From Polyangium sp. y55x31 (lineage in GTDB: Bacteria; Myxococcota_A; Polyangia; Polyangiales; Polyangiaceae), in contig NZ_JARZHG010000042.1 in the NCBI RefSeq assembly GCF_029946505.1, positions 1-64,000 of the forward strand: 64,000 nt of DNA. The letters run 5' to 3'. The stretch's first letter is position 1, and each line of letters starts with the position of its first letter. A program made the translations under genes and the position numbers. The notes beneath the pieces are model-generated. The model was not told the DNA's origin. It made no database searches and saw nothing but the letters and a program-made list of their open reading frames with translations. This document shows, one piece after another, positions 34,285 to 43,051 of the stretch.

Positions 34285-34375
34285 ACGTCGAGCGCGCGGG
34301 CGGAGGCATCGAGCTCCACGCGAAACAGCTGCCGAGGCCTGTCCTCCATCGCCCAGATCCCTCATCCTCCACTCG

Positions 34376-34990
34376 ATGCAGCTCTGGCTCGCCTTCACCT
34401 CCCCCTTCGCCCGCAAGGTCCGCGTCGCCGCCCACGAGCTGGGTCTCGCCAGCGAGATCGAGCTCGTGGAAACCGATCCATGGACCGACCCACGCCTGCG
34501 GGCGGTCAACCCCCTGGCCAAGGTCCCGACCCTGATCCTCGAAGACGGCGAGATCCTCTACGAGTCGTCCGCCATCTGCGATTACCTGGACGAGCGGGCC
34601 GGCGGTGGACGGCTCCTTCCTCGCGCCGGCCGCGAGCGTCGCCGCGTTTTGCGGGTGCAAGGCCTGACCGACGGCGCGGCCACGGCCGCTGGGCGGCTCT
34701 TCGCTGCAGAACGGCGCGCCGCGACGCAGCCGGACCCGATGACCCCACGGTTCGAGCAAGCCATCGCCGCGTCGCTCGACGCACTCGAGACCGAGCCGCT
34801 GTCGACGGAGGCATTCTCGATGGCCGAGGTCGGAGCTGCCTGTCTGCTCGGCTATCTCGATTTCCGCTGGCCCGAGCGCGATTGGCACGCCGGACGCCCG
34901 GTCCTTTCGGATTGGTGGGCCGCCGTGGAAAACCGCCCTTCGATCGCCCAGACGGCGCACCACCTGTCGACGACCGCGCCCCGCCCCTGA
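34376..34990 (+). CDS. glutathione S-transferase family protein
   Basis: 204 residues, full length for the family. The N-terminal thioredoxin fold has LAFTSPFARKVRVAAHELGL (catalytic Ser in TSPFARKV), the cis-Pro loop KVPTLIL, and LYESSAICDYLDE with the Glu-Ser pair that holds the glutathione gamma-glutamyl group. The C-terminal domain is helical. In contrast to the remnant at 18941 it is complete. It ends 5 bases before repeat copy 4. Confidence 0.9.
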   Translation: MQLWLAFTSPFARKVRVAAHELGLASEIELVETDPWTDPRLRAVNPLAKVPTLILEDGEILYESSAICDYLDERAGGGRLLPRAGRERRRVLRVQGLTDGAATAAGRLFAAERRAATQPDPMTPRFEQAIAASLDALETEPLSTEAFSMAEVGAACLLGYLDFRWPERDWHAGRPVLSDWWAAVENRPSIAQTAHHLSTTAPRP

Positions 34991-34995
34991 CCGAA

Positions 34996-35119
34996 ATCTT
35001 GCCACCGGCCTGTGGGAAGAACTGCGCATCGCGCAGTTCTTCCCCCAATGGTCCAGCGCTTGCGCTGGTTCGGGTCGAGGGGCGAACAGCCCCCGCGGGG
35101 TCCGGGGCGGCGCCCCGGC
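34996..35119 (-). repeat. dispersed palindromic repeat, copy 4 (single unit)
   Basis: One unit, opposite orientation to copy 2: CTTGCCACCGGCC, the hairpin GTGGGAAGAAC...GTTCTTCCCCC (35012-35046), the CCAGCGC/GCGCTGG hairpin (35052-35067), and GC-rich stems ending GGGGCGGCGCCCC. It fills the gap between the convergent GST and lipoprotein genes, 5 bases and about 20 bases from their stop codons. Confidence 0.87.
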
Positions 35120-35138
35120 TCCACGCCCCCGGCGCCTG

Positions 35139-35807
35139 CTACTTCTTCGCTTTGCCCGCCGCCGGGAGCACCGTCGCGAGGGCTGCCTTGGCGTCCTTCT
35201 CGGTGCCCTTCTCCAGCGCGATCGCGAGGATCACGTCGGCCGGTTCGTCGGCGACGACGCCGATGGCGGCGCCCTTGAACTCGTCCATTCCGTGCTCCTT
35301 CGCGGCGTCGCCGTCGATGAGCGAGCGCGCCGTGAGGTTCGCGATGTTCGACTTTTCGGGCTTTTTCGTGGGACGCACGAGGCGCACGCGTGCCTTCTTG
35401 GCGCCGTTCTCGACGTCGAACGTGTGCGCCTCGTAGACGCCTTCGACGAAGTAGCTGTTTGTGCCGTCGACCGTCTTCCACGGGCTCGCTTTGAAGGCTT
35501 CGCGGAGATCCGGCTGCTCGATCTCGCTCAGGCTCTTGCCGGCGATCTGATACGTCGAGGCCGGCTTGGTGAGCGGTGCGACGACGTCGGCGGCGGGCTT
35601 CGGGGCTTCGGCGGCGGGCGCCTTTGCGGTCGGCGCGGCTTCGGGGGCCGGGGTCGACGGGGCGGCGGGCTCCGCGGCGGGCTCTGCGGCGGCAGCGGGC
35701 GCGTCCGCGGGCGTCTCGGGGGCGGGCGTCGCGGCTCCGCCGCAAGCGGCGCCGAGGACGACAGTGGCAAGCAGGAACGACGAGGAAATGGTCTTGGAGA
35801 GGTTCAT
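35139..35807 (-). CDS. lipoprotein of unknown function
   Basis: 222 residues. The lipobox LGAAC gives Cys22; residues about 25-80 are a Pro/Ala/Glu linker of the type used to cross the envelope. The folded part (about 85-222) begins STYQIAGKSLSEIEQPD and ends in a helical Lys/Ala-rich tail. No family is recognised. The upstream gap 35808-36054 (247 bases) is a divergent promoter region with no other gene. Confidence 0.82.
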   Translation of the reverse strand: MNLSKTISSSFLLATVVLGAACGGAATPAPETPADAPAAAAEPAAEPAAPSTPAPEAAPTAKAPAAEAPKPAADVVAPLTKPASTYQIAGKSLSEIEQPDLREAFKASPWKTVDGTNSYFVEGVYEAHTFDVENGAKKARVRLVRPTKKPEKSNIANLTARSLIDGDAAKEHGMDEFKGAAIGVVADEPADVILAIALEKGTEKDAKAALATVLPAAGKAKK

Positions 35808-36054
35808 CGCGGCGGGGCTCTACTACAGCGCGCTCGTGCCGTGCAAGCTCCCCATGTTCCCCGGGATTTCGCGCCTTCCTCCCGGGAACACTCGACGGCG
35901 CGTGCCCGTACCCCGATGCCGTCTCCTCGTGGCCCGTCCCGTCAAGGCTGATCCCGAGACCACCAAGAGGCGGAGCCTCGAAGCGGCGGGGCGGCGCTTC
36001 GCGCTCGCGCCGGTACCGTGCCGCCAAACGAGTTCCGTGTAGAATCGCCCCTCG

Positions 36055-37254
36055 ATGTCCGACGCACGCCCCCACCTCGGCGACGCCCACAACTTCGGCC
36101 GACGCGTCACCCGCAAGGACGGCCGCATCTCGAAGCCCCGCACGGTCTTCTGGGAGTGGCTCCTCCTCGCGGCGGAGAGCCCCCTCCGGCGTTTCCTCGC
36201 CGAGACCGCCGAACGGGACGGGCTCGGCGCCGACACGTTCGGTTTTCTCCCCGATCTGAAGTTTTCCTCCCCACGAGCCCGCGACGGCGGCGAGGTGGAG
36301 GCCGTCTCGCTGGAGCCGCTGCCCCTGCCTTCGCCCGAGCAGCGGCGCGGGCTCGCGCGTATCGTGGGCCGCTCGCTCGCGCTCTGGAGTTTTCTCGGGG
36401 TCGCCGACTTGCACTGGGAAAACCTCGTGCTCGGCGTCGATACGCGCGGCCAGGTGGTGTTCGCGCCGCTCGACATCGAGATGATCCTCGCGGACCTCTC
36501 GCTCCCGACCGAGACGAAGCTCTTGCCCGACGCCGATCCCGAATACGCCGCGGTTTGCCGCCACGCCGCCGGGGTCCGGCGCGTGCTGCCGTATCTCGGC
36601 AAGCCGGTCGACCCGGCCGATCTGGTCGCGATGGCGAGCGCGTACCTCCGCACGCTCGCCTTTTTGGAGCGTCATGCCCGCAAGATCGCTGACGTCTTCG
36701 CGAGCCTGCCGGAGCTCGGGGACATGCCCATTCGGGTCTGTTTGCGCGGGACCGACGAATACGTCCGTGCGCGCTCCGATGCTGCATCGTTATGGCCGCC
36801 GCTGCTCGACGCGGAGACGGAGCAGCTCGCCCGCGGCGACATTCCCTATTTCTTCCAGCTCTACGGGCGGCGGGGCATTCACTGGTTCGGCAATCGAGAG
36901 CTCACCCGGCTCGAAAGGCTCCCGCTCGAAGGCGACGTCCCGCAGCTCGATCCGGTCCTCCAGGTCTCGCGCGGCTTCCGCTCGCCCTCCCGCGCGAAGC
37001 TCCGCGAGGATGGGCTCTTCACGCTGCTCGGCGCCTTCGACCACGGATCCTTCAACGGCAAGCACGAGGCCGATGGGCTCGCGGTCACCTTCCGGAAACG
37101 CGCGCTCGTCGTGCACCTGCCGGACGGCGACGAGCTCGAGTCCCGGCGCAACCTGAGCGCGTTCGTCGCGAGCGTCTATCTGCCTTGTCGTTGCGGGGAG
37201 GTGCTCTCGGTGTTCGTCCCCGAGGTCACAGTGTGCGAAGCCGCCGCGCGTTGA
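36055..37254 (+). CDS. stand-alone LanM-dehydratase-like (DUF4135) protein
   Basis: 399 residues matching the kinase-fold core of class II lanthipeptide dehydratases. The N terminus has LGDAHNFGRRVTRKDGRISKPR, like the DLHN..(G)..YKPR region of LanM, and GVADLHWENLVLG (Asp118, His120, Glu122, Asn123) followed by APLDIEM (Asp140, Glu142) matches the DLH.EN active-site segment. In LanM enzymes this part phosphorylates Ser/Thr before elimination. There is no C-terminal cyclase, and no precursor peptide, protease or ABC exporter is adjacent, so the substrate is unknown. A TGTAGAAT extended -10 lies at 36038-36045. The gene ends 39 bases before the DTW gene. Confidence 0.75.
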   Translation: MSDARPHLGDAHNFGRRVTRKDGRISKPRTVFWEWLLLAAESPLRRFLAETAERDGLGADTFGFLPDLKFSSPRARDGGEVEAVSLEPLPLPSPEQRRGLARIVGRSLALWSFLGVADLHWENLVLGVDTRGQVVFAPLDIEMILADLSLPTETKLLPDADPEYAAVCRHAAGVRRVLPYLGKPVDPADLVAMASAYLRTLAFLERHARKIADVFASLPELGDMPIRVCLRGTDEYVRARSDAASLWPPLLDAETEQLARGDIPYFFQLYGRRGIHWFGNRELTRLERLPLEGDVPQLDPVLQVSRGFRSPSRAKLREDGLFTLLGAFDHGSFNGKHEADGLAVTFRKRALVVHLPDGDELESRRNLSAFVASVYLPCRCGEVLSVFVPEVTVCEAAAR

Positions 37255-37293
37255 TGGCGCTCCCCTGCCCCCGCGGCGTGGTAACGTGACGCC

Positions 37294-37974
37294 GTGCTCC
37301 CCGCCTGTGACACCTGCCGCCGCCCGACCGCTGCTTGCGTCTGTGATCGCATCGTCTCGTACCCGACGGACCGCCGCGTGCTGATCTTGCAGCACCCGCA
37401 GGAGCAGGACGCGCTGCTCGGCTCGGCGCAGATCCTCCTCGCCAGCCTGCCGAAGGCGCAGCTCGTCGTGGGCCTGAGCTGGCGCAATCTCGGGCACGCG
37501 CTCGGCGAGGAGGACGTCGACCCTCGCAAGTGGGCGGTCCTCTTCCCCGACAGCGAAGCGCAGAGCGACGTCACCACGAGGCGCGGCGCGCCCCTCGATC
37601 CCAAGGAGCTCGAGGGGATCATCGTGCTCGACGGGACGTGGTCGAAGGCGAAGACCCTCTGGTGGCGCAATCCCTGGCTCAACAAGATGAACCGCATGAA
37701 CCTGCGGCCCACGAAGCCCTCGATCTACGGCCGGCTGCGCGCCGAGCCGCGGCGCGAGTACGTCTCGACGCTCGAATCCGTGGCCGCCGCGCTCACGCTT
37801 TGCGGGGAGAAGCCGGAGATCGCCGTGGGCCTCGAGCGTGTCTTCCGCACGCTGGTGCAGCGCGTCCGGGACGCGAATTTCGCGCCGGAAGAACGAAAGT
37901 TGCCGCGCCGCACACGTCCCCCGCGAAGGCCTCCGCCCGCGGGGCCGACGGGGCCGAACGCGCCGAAGGAGTGA
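37294..37974 (+). CDS. DTW-domain tRNA-uridine aminocarboxypropyltransferase
   Basis: 226 residues. The N-terminal CDTCRRPTAACVC Cys cluster binds zinc; the family motif reads IIVLDGTWSKAK, followed by NPWLNKMNRMNL. Family members (TapT in E. coli) transfer the 3-amino-3-carboxypropyl group from SAM to uridine 47 of tRNA to make acp3U. Starts with GTG. The last 30 residues are a basic Pro-rich tail not needed for the domain. Confidence 0.85.
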   Translation: MLPACDTCRRPTAACVCDRIVSYPTDRRVLILQHPQEQDALLGSAQILLASLPKAQLVVGLSWRNLGHALGEEDVDPRKWAVLFPDSEAQSDVTTRRGAPLDPKELEGIIVLDGTWSKAKTLWWRNPWLNKMNRMNLRPTKPSIYGRLRAEPRREYVSTLESVAAALTLCGEKPEIAVGLERVFRTLVQRVRDANFAPEERKLPRRTRPPRRPPPAGPTGPNAPKE

Positions 37975-38034
37975 AGGGCGGGCCGGCCCCGGCAGGTCTG
38001 GATGTCCTCGTGATGCGACCCTACGTGGCGCGGC

Positions 38035-38439
38035 ATGAACGAAACGCAGAACGTTTCCTCCGCCGTCGACCTCGCGCGCGCCTTCGTGGAGACGGTCCAG
38101 GTCGGCGGGGACATCCGGGGGCTCGTCACCGACGACGTCGAGGAGGTGGAGCTACCGAACCGGATCTTCGCCTCGGGCGCGCGGCGAGACCTCGCGGCGA
38201 TGCGGGCGGGGGTCGAGAAGGGCAAGACGATCTTCGCGGAGCAGCGGTACCGGGTGTTTCGCGCGTTCGGTGATACGACGCAGGCCGTGCTGGAGATCGA
38301 GTGGACCGGCGTCCTCGCGATTCCGCTCGGCTCGCTCGCGAAGGGCGCGACGATGCGCGCGGCGTGCGCGTTTTTCTTCGATGTGCGAGAGGGGAAGATC
38401 GCCCGCGTCCGCCATTACGACGCGTTTGATCCCTTCTGA
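38035..38439 (+). CDS. SnoaL/NTF2-like protein
   Basis: 134 residues forming one NTF2-like cone: helices SAVDLARAFVETVQVGGD, strands LVTDDVEEVELP and YRVFRAFGDTTQAVLEIEW, and the typical ending FFFDVREGKIARVRHYDAFDPF. The family includes isomerases, hydrolases and lone ligand-binding proteins, so no reaction can be assigned. Its stop lies 13 bases from the stop of the convergent lipoprotein gene. Confidence 0.85.
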   Translation: MNETQNVSSAVDLARAFVETVQVGGDIRGLVTDDVEEVELPNRIFASGARRDLAAMRAGVEKGKTIFAEQRYRVFRAFGDTTQAVLEIEWTGVLAIPLGSLAKGATMRAACAFFFDVREGKIARVRHYDAFDPF

Positions 38440-38452
38440 AGAGCGAACTCGC

Positions 38453-40237
38453 TCAGGGCGTGAACATGCCCGTGTACGTCTGCGCGCGCCCGGTCGTTTT
38501 CCCCGTGGGCCGGAAGGGTGCTTCGAAAGGACCACCCACGTCCGCGGAGACGAGGATGTGGTAATACCGGCCCGTCTGGAGCACGCCCGTCGGGATCGTG
38601 AATGACGTCTCCGTCGTCCGGGCCACGAGCACGTTCGTCCGCGGCGTGAGTGTCCCGAGGGCCGTCGTGACGTCGTCGAGCAGGACGGCCACGACCCGGT
38701 AATACTCCGGGGTCCCGGTGGCCGGCGGATCCCACGTGACGGTGGGCGTCGTGCCGATCGCGGTCGTCGCCTGATCGACGGGCAAGGTCTTGCCGTCGAC
38801 CTTCACGTTGCGGGGTAGGCCGAAGAGCGGCACGAACGGTTTTCCGATCGCGTCGTCGATCGGCATGTCGATGGCGAAGATGCCGTTCAGCCGCTCCGAC
38901 GTGCCCGCGATCGGGTGCTGCATCCGCGACTGGAACGTGAGCGCCATGTTCGCGTGCGGCTTGCCGTGCGTGTACGGATTGCCATACGAGAACGTGCCCG
39001 CATAATCCCCCGGCGCGGCGAGCTTCGTCGCGGCGTTGCAGCCGGCCGCGCAGGCGACGGGGTCGCACGCGCCGTTCTCGTCGGGAAAGCAGGCCGGATC
39101 CACGGGGACGTCCACGCTCGCCACGTACATCGTGAAGAGCTGCGGGATGTTGCCATTGATGGCGATGTCCCCGCCGGGTTCCTGGAAGAGCCCCAGCGAG
39201 GCGGAGACGAGGCGCGGCGTCGCCGGGCCGTTTTGCTCGATCTCCGCGAGGAACGCGCTTCCCTTGTAATCGACGTCGAACGTAGATTGCGTGAGCGGCT
39301 GGAAGGTGCCCGTGACCGACGCGGACAGTCCGTCCTTCATGCTGACGGCGGTCGTCGAGAACGAGGCGCGGGCCGCGTCGTAATGGGCGTTCGACCAGGG
39401 GACGTCGAGATTCGCGGCATTGGGGACGCGGTCGTTCACCATGTGCGTGACCTGGAGGATGTCCCCCTTCGTACCGTCGACGAGCGGCAGCACGCTGCCA
39501 TCCCGCGACGCCGGGTACAGGTTGATGAGCCACGGGAACGGGTAATTCGAAAATGCCGTCCCGCCCTCGCCCGGCATTCCCGGCACGGACGGGTCCGGGC
39601 TGAGCACCCCGTCGGCGTCGGCGTTGTACGAATAAAACTCGATTGAGTCCGAGAAGTTGTCCTGCTGCCAGTTCGTGAGCCCGTCCGCCGTGATCGAGAC
39701 GTCGAAGTCCTGCGTGCCGCCGACGACATCGGGGCGCCCCGCGAAGACGCGGCCGATGTCGACGGTCCGGGCCGTGAGCCGGAAGAGCTCGAGCCGCGGC
39801 CAGCCGTTCATCGAGCCCGCGGGCGGCGGGACCGTGAACGCGAGCCAGTACGGGCCCTCGGGCACGCCGGGGATCTCGAATCGTTTTCCATCCGCCGAGA
39901 GCGCGCCGGAGAATTTTTGCGTCGCGCCGTCCCCGAGCAGGATCCGCGCCTCGATCGACGTGAACATCCCGAGGTCCCGGATCTTCGTGACCTCCCCACT
40001 TTCGGTCCGATAGGTATCCGTCAGCTCGAGGACCACGCCCTCGAACGCCCCGCCCTCGCCGCCGACACCGCCGACGCCGCCGCTCCCGCCGACGCCGCCG
40101 CTCCCGCCGACGCCGCCGCTCCCGCCGACGCCGGCGGTGCCGCCGCTCCCCCCGGCGCCGCCTCCGCCTCCGCCGCAGCCGGAAGCCCACAGAACACCCA
40201 TTCCAACGAAGCAAATCCATCGAAGTGAAGTACGCAT
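38453..40237 (-). CDS. Gly-rich-linker lipoprotein of unknown function
   Basis: 594 residues. The lipobox ASGC gives Cys21, followed by a Gly/Ser/Val linker (about 22-60) encoded by an 18-base minisatellite. The main body is beta-rich; a fibronectin-III-like domain lies at the C terminus (VTWDPPATGTPEYYRVVAVLLDD, TSFTIPTGVLQTGRYYHILVSA). A central CFPDENGACDPVACAAGC segment resembles a small disulphide-rich insertion. The ATG at 40237 begins the signal peptide; no strong ribosome site is visible. Function unknown; likely surface exposed. Confidence 0.82.
   Translation of the reverse strand: MRTSLRWICFVGMGVLWASGCGGGGGGAGGSGGTAGVGGSGGVGGSGGVGGSGGVGGVGGEGGAFEGVVLELTDTYRTESGEVTKIRDLGMFTSIEARILLGDGATQKFSGALSADGKRFEIPGVPEGPYWLAFTVPPPAGSMNGWPRLELFRLTARTVDIGRVFAGRPDVVGGTQDFDVSITADGLTNWQQDNFSDSIEFYSYNADADGVLSPDPSVPGMPGEGGTAFSNYPFPWLINLYPASRDGSVLPLVDGTKGDILQVTHMVNDRVPNAANLDVPWSNAHYDAARASFSTTAVSMKDGLSASVTGTFQPLTQSTFDVDYKGSAFLAEIEQNGPATPRLVSASLGLFQEPGGDIAINGNIPQLFTMYVASVDVPVDPACFPDENGACDPVACAAGCNAATKLAAPGDYAGTFSYGNPYTHGKPHANMALTFQSRMQHPIAGTSERLNGIFAIDMPIDDAIGKPFVPLFGLPRNVKVDGKTLPVDQATTAIGTTPTVTWDPPATGTPEYYRVVAVLLDDVTTALGTLTPRTNVLVARTTETSFTIPTGVLQTGRYYHILVSADVGGPFEAPFRPTGKTTGRAQTYTGMFTP
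40065..40150 (-). repeat. 18-base coding minisatellite
   Basis: About four tandem copies of an 18-base unit encoding GGSGGV lie in the lipoprotein linker. Copies are almost identical in DNA, so the linker length is probably variable between strains. Confidence 0.7.
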
Positions 40238-40286
40238 GAGCACATGGGAGCACCATGCATGGACGGGCGTCAAGCACTCGACACGT

Positions 40287-41606
40287 TTACGCCAGGCGCT
40301 CCTCGACGATCATCCGCACGCCGTGCCTCGGCCCCGCATTGGCGGCGCGCACGGCGCCGTTGTCGAGCTTTTCCGATGCGAGCCGCAACTTGTGACGCCG
40401 GAGCAGCGTCCCGAGCACGAGCTTCATCTCGTAGCTCGCCATGGCCGCGCCGAGGCAACGCCGCGCGCCGCCGCCGTACGGCAGGAATTCGAACGGCGAG
40501 TATTGGCGGTCGAGGAATCGCTCGGGCGAGAATCGCTGCGGGTCCGGATAGACGTCCTCACGGAAATGGGCGACCGAAATCGCCGCGACCACGCCCGTGC
40601 CCGCCGGCAGGCTGTAGCCCGCCACATCGAGGGGCCGGAGGAGCTTGCGGGGCGCCGGCGCGGGCGCGAGCGGGTAGCGGCGGAGCGTCTCGTTGCACAC
40701 GGCCTCGAGGTACGGGTGCTTTCCGAGGTTTTCCGGTTCGGGATCGGGCCCGAGGGACAAAAGCTCGTCGCGGAGGCGCCCGAGCACGGCGGCATTTTCG
40801 GGCCGATGGAGCGCGTAAAGGGCCCAGGCGATGGCGATCGCCGTCGTCTCGTGCCCGGCGAACACGAGGAGGATGAGCTGATCGCGGATCTCGTCGTCGT
40901 CCATCGGCTGCCCGTCCTCGGTGCGCGCCGCGAGCAAGAGGCTCAGGATGTCGTCGCGGGGCCCTGCGGCGCGGCCTTTTGCAATGAGCTCGTCGAGCGC
41001 GGCGTGGAGGCGGCGGCGGCGCTCCATGAAGCGGGCGTAGGGGCCGATGCCCCCGAATTCGCGGCGCAGCGCGGGGAAGATCGCGAGCAGCGGCGAGATG
41101 CCATTCGTGATTTCGAGCAGGAGCTTGGCCAGCGCCTGCATGCCGGCGCGCTCGGTGACGCCGAAGACGACCTGCAGGATGACGTCGAGGGAGAGCTCCT
41201 GCAGGACGTCGGACATCGTGACGGTTTGTCCGATCTGGAAGCCCGCGCCGCGCTCCGCGGCGAGCCGCACCATCTGCTCGCCGTAGGCGCGCATGCGAGC
41301 TCCGTGAAACGGGGGCATCATGAGCTTGCGCGCCCGCTTGTGGCTTTCCCCGCTCGCGAGGATGAGCGAGCGGGGGCCGACGAAGACGCCGAGGTCTTGA
41401 TTGAGGGGCTCGAACGTGTCCGGATCGGCCGTGTAGACGGCTTTGATGCCCGCGGGATCACCTGTCATGACGAGCGGGGGATCGCCCGGGAAGGTGAACG
41501 TGGGCCCGTACTTTTTCGTGAGCGGCTGCATGCAGCCGATGGGATCCCGCATGTATCGAACGAGGCTCGTGATGCTGGTGCGCGGCCCAGGCGGTAGGTT
41601 CCCCAT
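40287..41606 (-). CDS. cytochrome P450
   Basis: 439 residues, a complete soluble bacterial P450. The I-helix motif is FAGHETTAIA, the K-helix ETLRR, and the heme loop FLPYGGGARRCLGAAMA with Cys384 as the iron ligand. NLPPGPR at the N terminus is the usual Pro-rich start without a membrane anchor. The start at 41606 begins at MGNLPPGP. No ferredoxin or reductase gene is adjacent. Substrate not predictable. Confidence 0.95.
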   Translation of the reverse strand: MGNLPPGPRTSITSLVRYMRDPIGCMQPLTKKYGPTFTFPGDPPLVMTGDPAGIKAVYTADPDTFEPLNQDLGVFVGPRSLILASGESHKRARKLMMPPFHGARMRAYGEQMVRLAAERGAGFQIGQTVTMSDVLQELSLDVILQVVFGVTERAGMQALAKLLLEITNGISPLLAIFPALRREFGGIGPYARFMERRRRLHAALDELIAKGRAAGPRDDILSLLLAARTEDGQPMDDDEIRDQLILLVFAGHETTAIAIAWALYALHRPENAAVLGRLRDELLSLGPDPEPENLGKHPYLEAVCNETLRRYPLAPAPAPRKLLRPLDVAGYSLPAGTGVVAAISVAHFREDVYPDPQRFSPERFLDRQYSPFEFLPYGGGARRCLGAAMASYEMKLVLGTLLRRHKLRLASEKLDNGAVRAANAGPRHGVRMIVEERLA

Positions 41607-41725
41607 CGCGTCATGATGCCAAGTTCGGTGCGGCACCACAACGCAAACTCACCTGCGGGGCGCGACTGCAGGGGCCTCCGCGAGGAGATGCCCCGCGGCC
41701 CCGAAAACCAGCTACCCTGCGGCGC

Positions 41726-42238
41726 ATGTTCGCCTGCGTCGACGTCGCCTACGCGCCGGACGATTCTTTCGCCGTCGCCGCCGGCTTGCTCTTCCACCGC
41801 TGGGATGACGCCGTCGCCGCGAAGGAGCTCACCGCGCGCACCTCTGAGGTCGCCCCCTACGAGCCCGGCGCCTTTTATCGGCGCGAGCTGCCCCCGCTCC
41901 TCGGTTTGTTGCAAAAGGTCGACCCGCTGCCCGACGTCGTCGTCGTGGACGGCTACGTGTGGCTCTCGGCGGACGGGCGGCCGGGGCTCGGGGCGCGGCT
42001 CTTCGAGGCGCTCGGCGGGCGGGTCGTGGTCGTCGGCGTGGCGAAGACGGCGTTCCACGGCGACGCGCCCGCCGTCGCGGTGAAGCGGGGCAAGAGTGAA
42101 AAACCGCTCCACGTCACGGCCGCGGGCGCGACGCCGGAGGAAGCGGCGGCGTGGGTCCGATCGATGCACGGACCGCACCGGCTCCCCACGCTGCTCGCCC
42201 GCGTCGACAGGCTCTGCCGGGATGCGCTGACGCGATGA
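41726..42238 (+). CDS. short endonuclease V-like protein
   Basis: 170 residues with the EndoV fold order. It has VDVAY (Asp6), YEPGAFYRRE (Glu54), VVVVDG (Asp75) and VVGVAKTAF (Lys107), matching the catalytic Asp/Glu/Asp/Lys positions of Nfi. The usual HPRR..G.A.H.G loop that carries the catalytic His and wedge residues is replaced by SADGRPGLGARL. Members are about 220 residues, so this one is shortened at both ends. It may cut deaminated nucleic acid with altered specificity or be a divergent relative. Its stop overlaps the next ATG. Confidence 0.7.
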   Translation: MFACVDVAYAPDDSFAVAAGLLFHRWDDAVAAKELTARTSEVAPYEPGAFYRRELPPLLGLLQKVDPLPDVVVVDGYVWLSADGRPGLGARLFEALGGRVVVVGVAKTAFHGDAPAVAVKRGKSEKPLHVTAAGATPEEAAAWVRSMHGPHRLPTLLARVDRLCRDALTR

Positions 42239-43014
42239 AAAAAGACGATCCCCGCATCCGCTGGGGCTTGCGCCTCCTCACGGCCGCCATGATCATCGCC
42301 CTCTTCTGGTTCGAGGGGAACATGCTGATCGGCCCCATCACCCGGGTTTTCCCGCGCGAATGCGCGGCCGTGACGCCATCGCCGCCCCAGGTGGACACCA
42401 CGTCCTTGCCAGCGCACGTGATCGGCCAGGAAAACCTCTGCAACCGCGTGTCCGACGGCCATTGCGAGCGCCTCGCCGGTGGGGACCGGGTCTCTGGCAC
42501 TTGCAAGAATGGCGGCATGATCGGGGACTGGACGGTGAAGGACGCGGCGACGGGGGCGCTGCGTTGGTCCGGGCAATACGAGGGCGGCTGGGCGAGCGGC
42601 GAATTCCGCGTCTGCAAGGATCCCGCGCATTGCGACAGTTTCCGCATCGATCACCTGCACCTCGACGGCCCGGCGGTTACGTGGGAGCGCGACGGCGATC
42701 GATGGATCGAGCTCTCCGGCCGGTACGAGCGTGGCCGGGGCGTCGGGCGGTGGGTGCGCCGCATCGACGGCAAAGGCGCCGTCCGCTCGGCGCTGGTCTT
42801 CGACGAGCAGGGCCTCGCGGCGAAAGAGTTTTTCTATTGCACGAACGGGAACCTGAAAGAGATCCGCGGGCGACGCACGATCCTTTACGACGCCGAAAAT
42901 CGTCGAATCGCGGAGCGGGGCCCCGACGGGCCGCTCGGGATCCTCGATGCCGCGGGAAATGTGGTCCGGGACGCGCGTCCCGACGAAGAAACGGCGCTCT
43001 GTCCCCTGCCCTGA
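42235..43014 (+). CDS. membrane-anchored protein with MORN-like repeats
   Basis: 259 residues. The ATG overlaps the TGA of the EndoV-like gene. One membrane helix (about 10-32, LLTAAMIIALFWFEGNMLIG) anchors it. The outer part has Cys pairs (LCNRVSDGHCERLAG) and repeated W-x-G strands such as MIGDWTVKDAATGALRWSGQYEGGWASGEF and GRYERGRGVGRWVRR, which resemble MORN-type repeats. Function unknown. Confidence 0.75.
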   Translation: MKKDDPRIRWGLRLLTAAMIIALFWFEGNMLIGPITRVFPRECAAVTPSPPQVDTTSLPAHVIGQENLCNRVSDGHCERLAGGDRVSGTCKNGGMIGDWTVKDAATGALRWSGQYEGGWASGEFRVCKDPAHCDSFRIDHLHLDGPAVTWERDGDRWIELSGRYERGRGVGRWVRRIDGKGAVRSALVFDEQGLAAKEFFYCTNGNLKEIRGRRTILYDAENRRIAERGPDGPLGILDAAGNVVRDARPDEETALCPLP

Positions 43015-43051
43015 GCTGCGCATCCCCTCCCCGTTCTGATACAAGGGGCCG

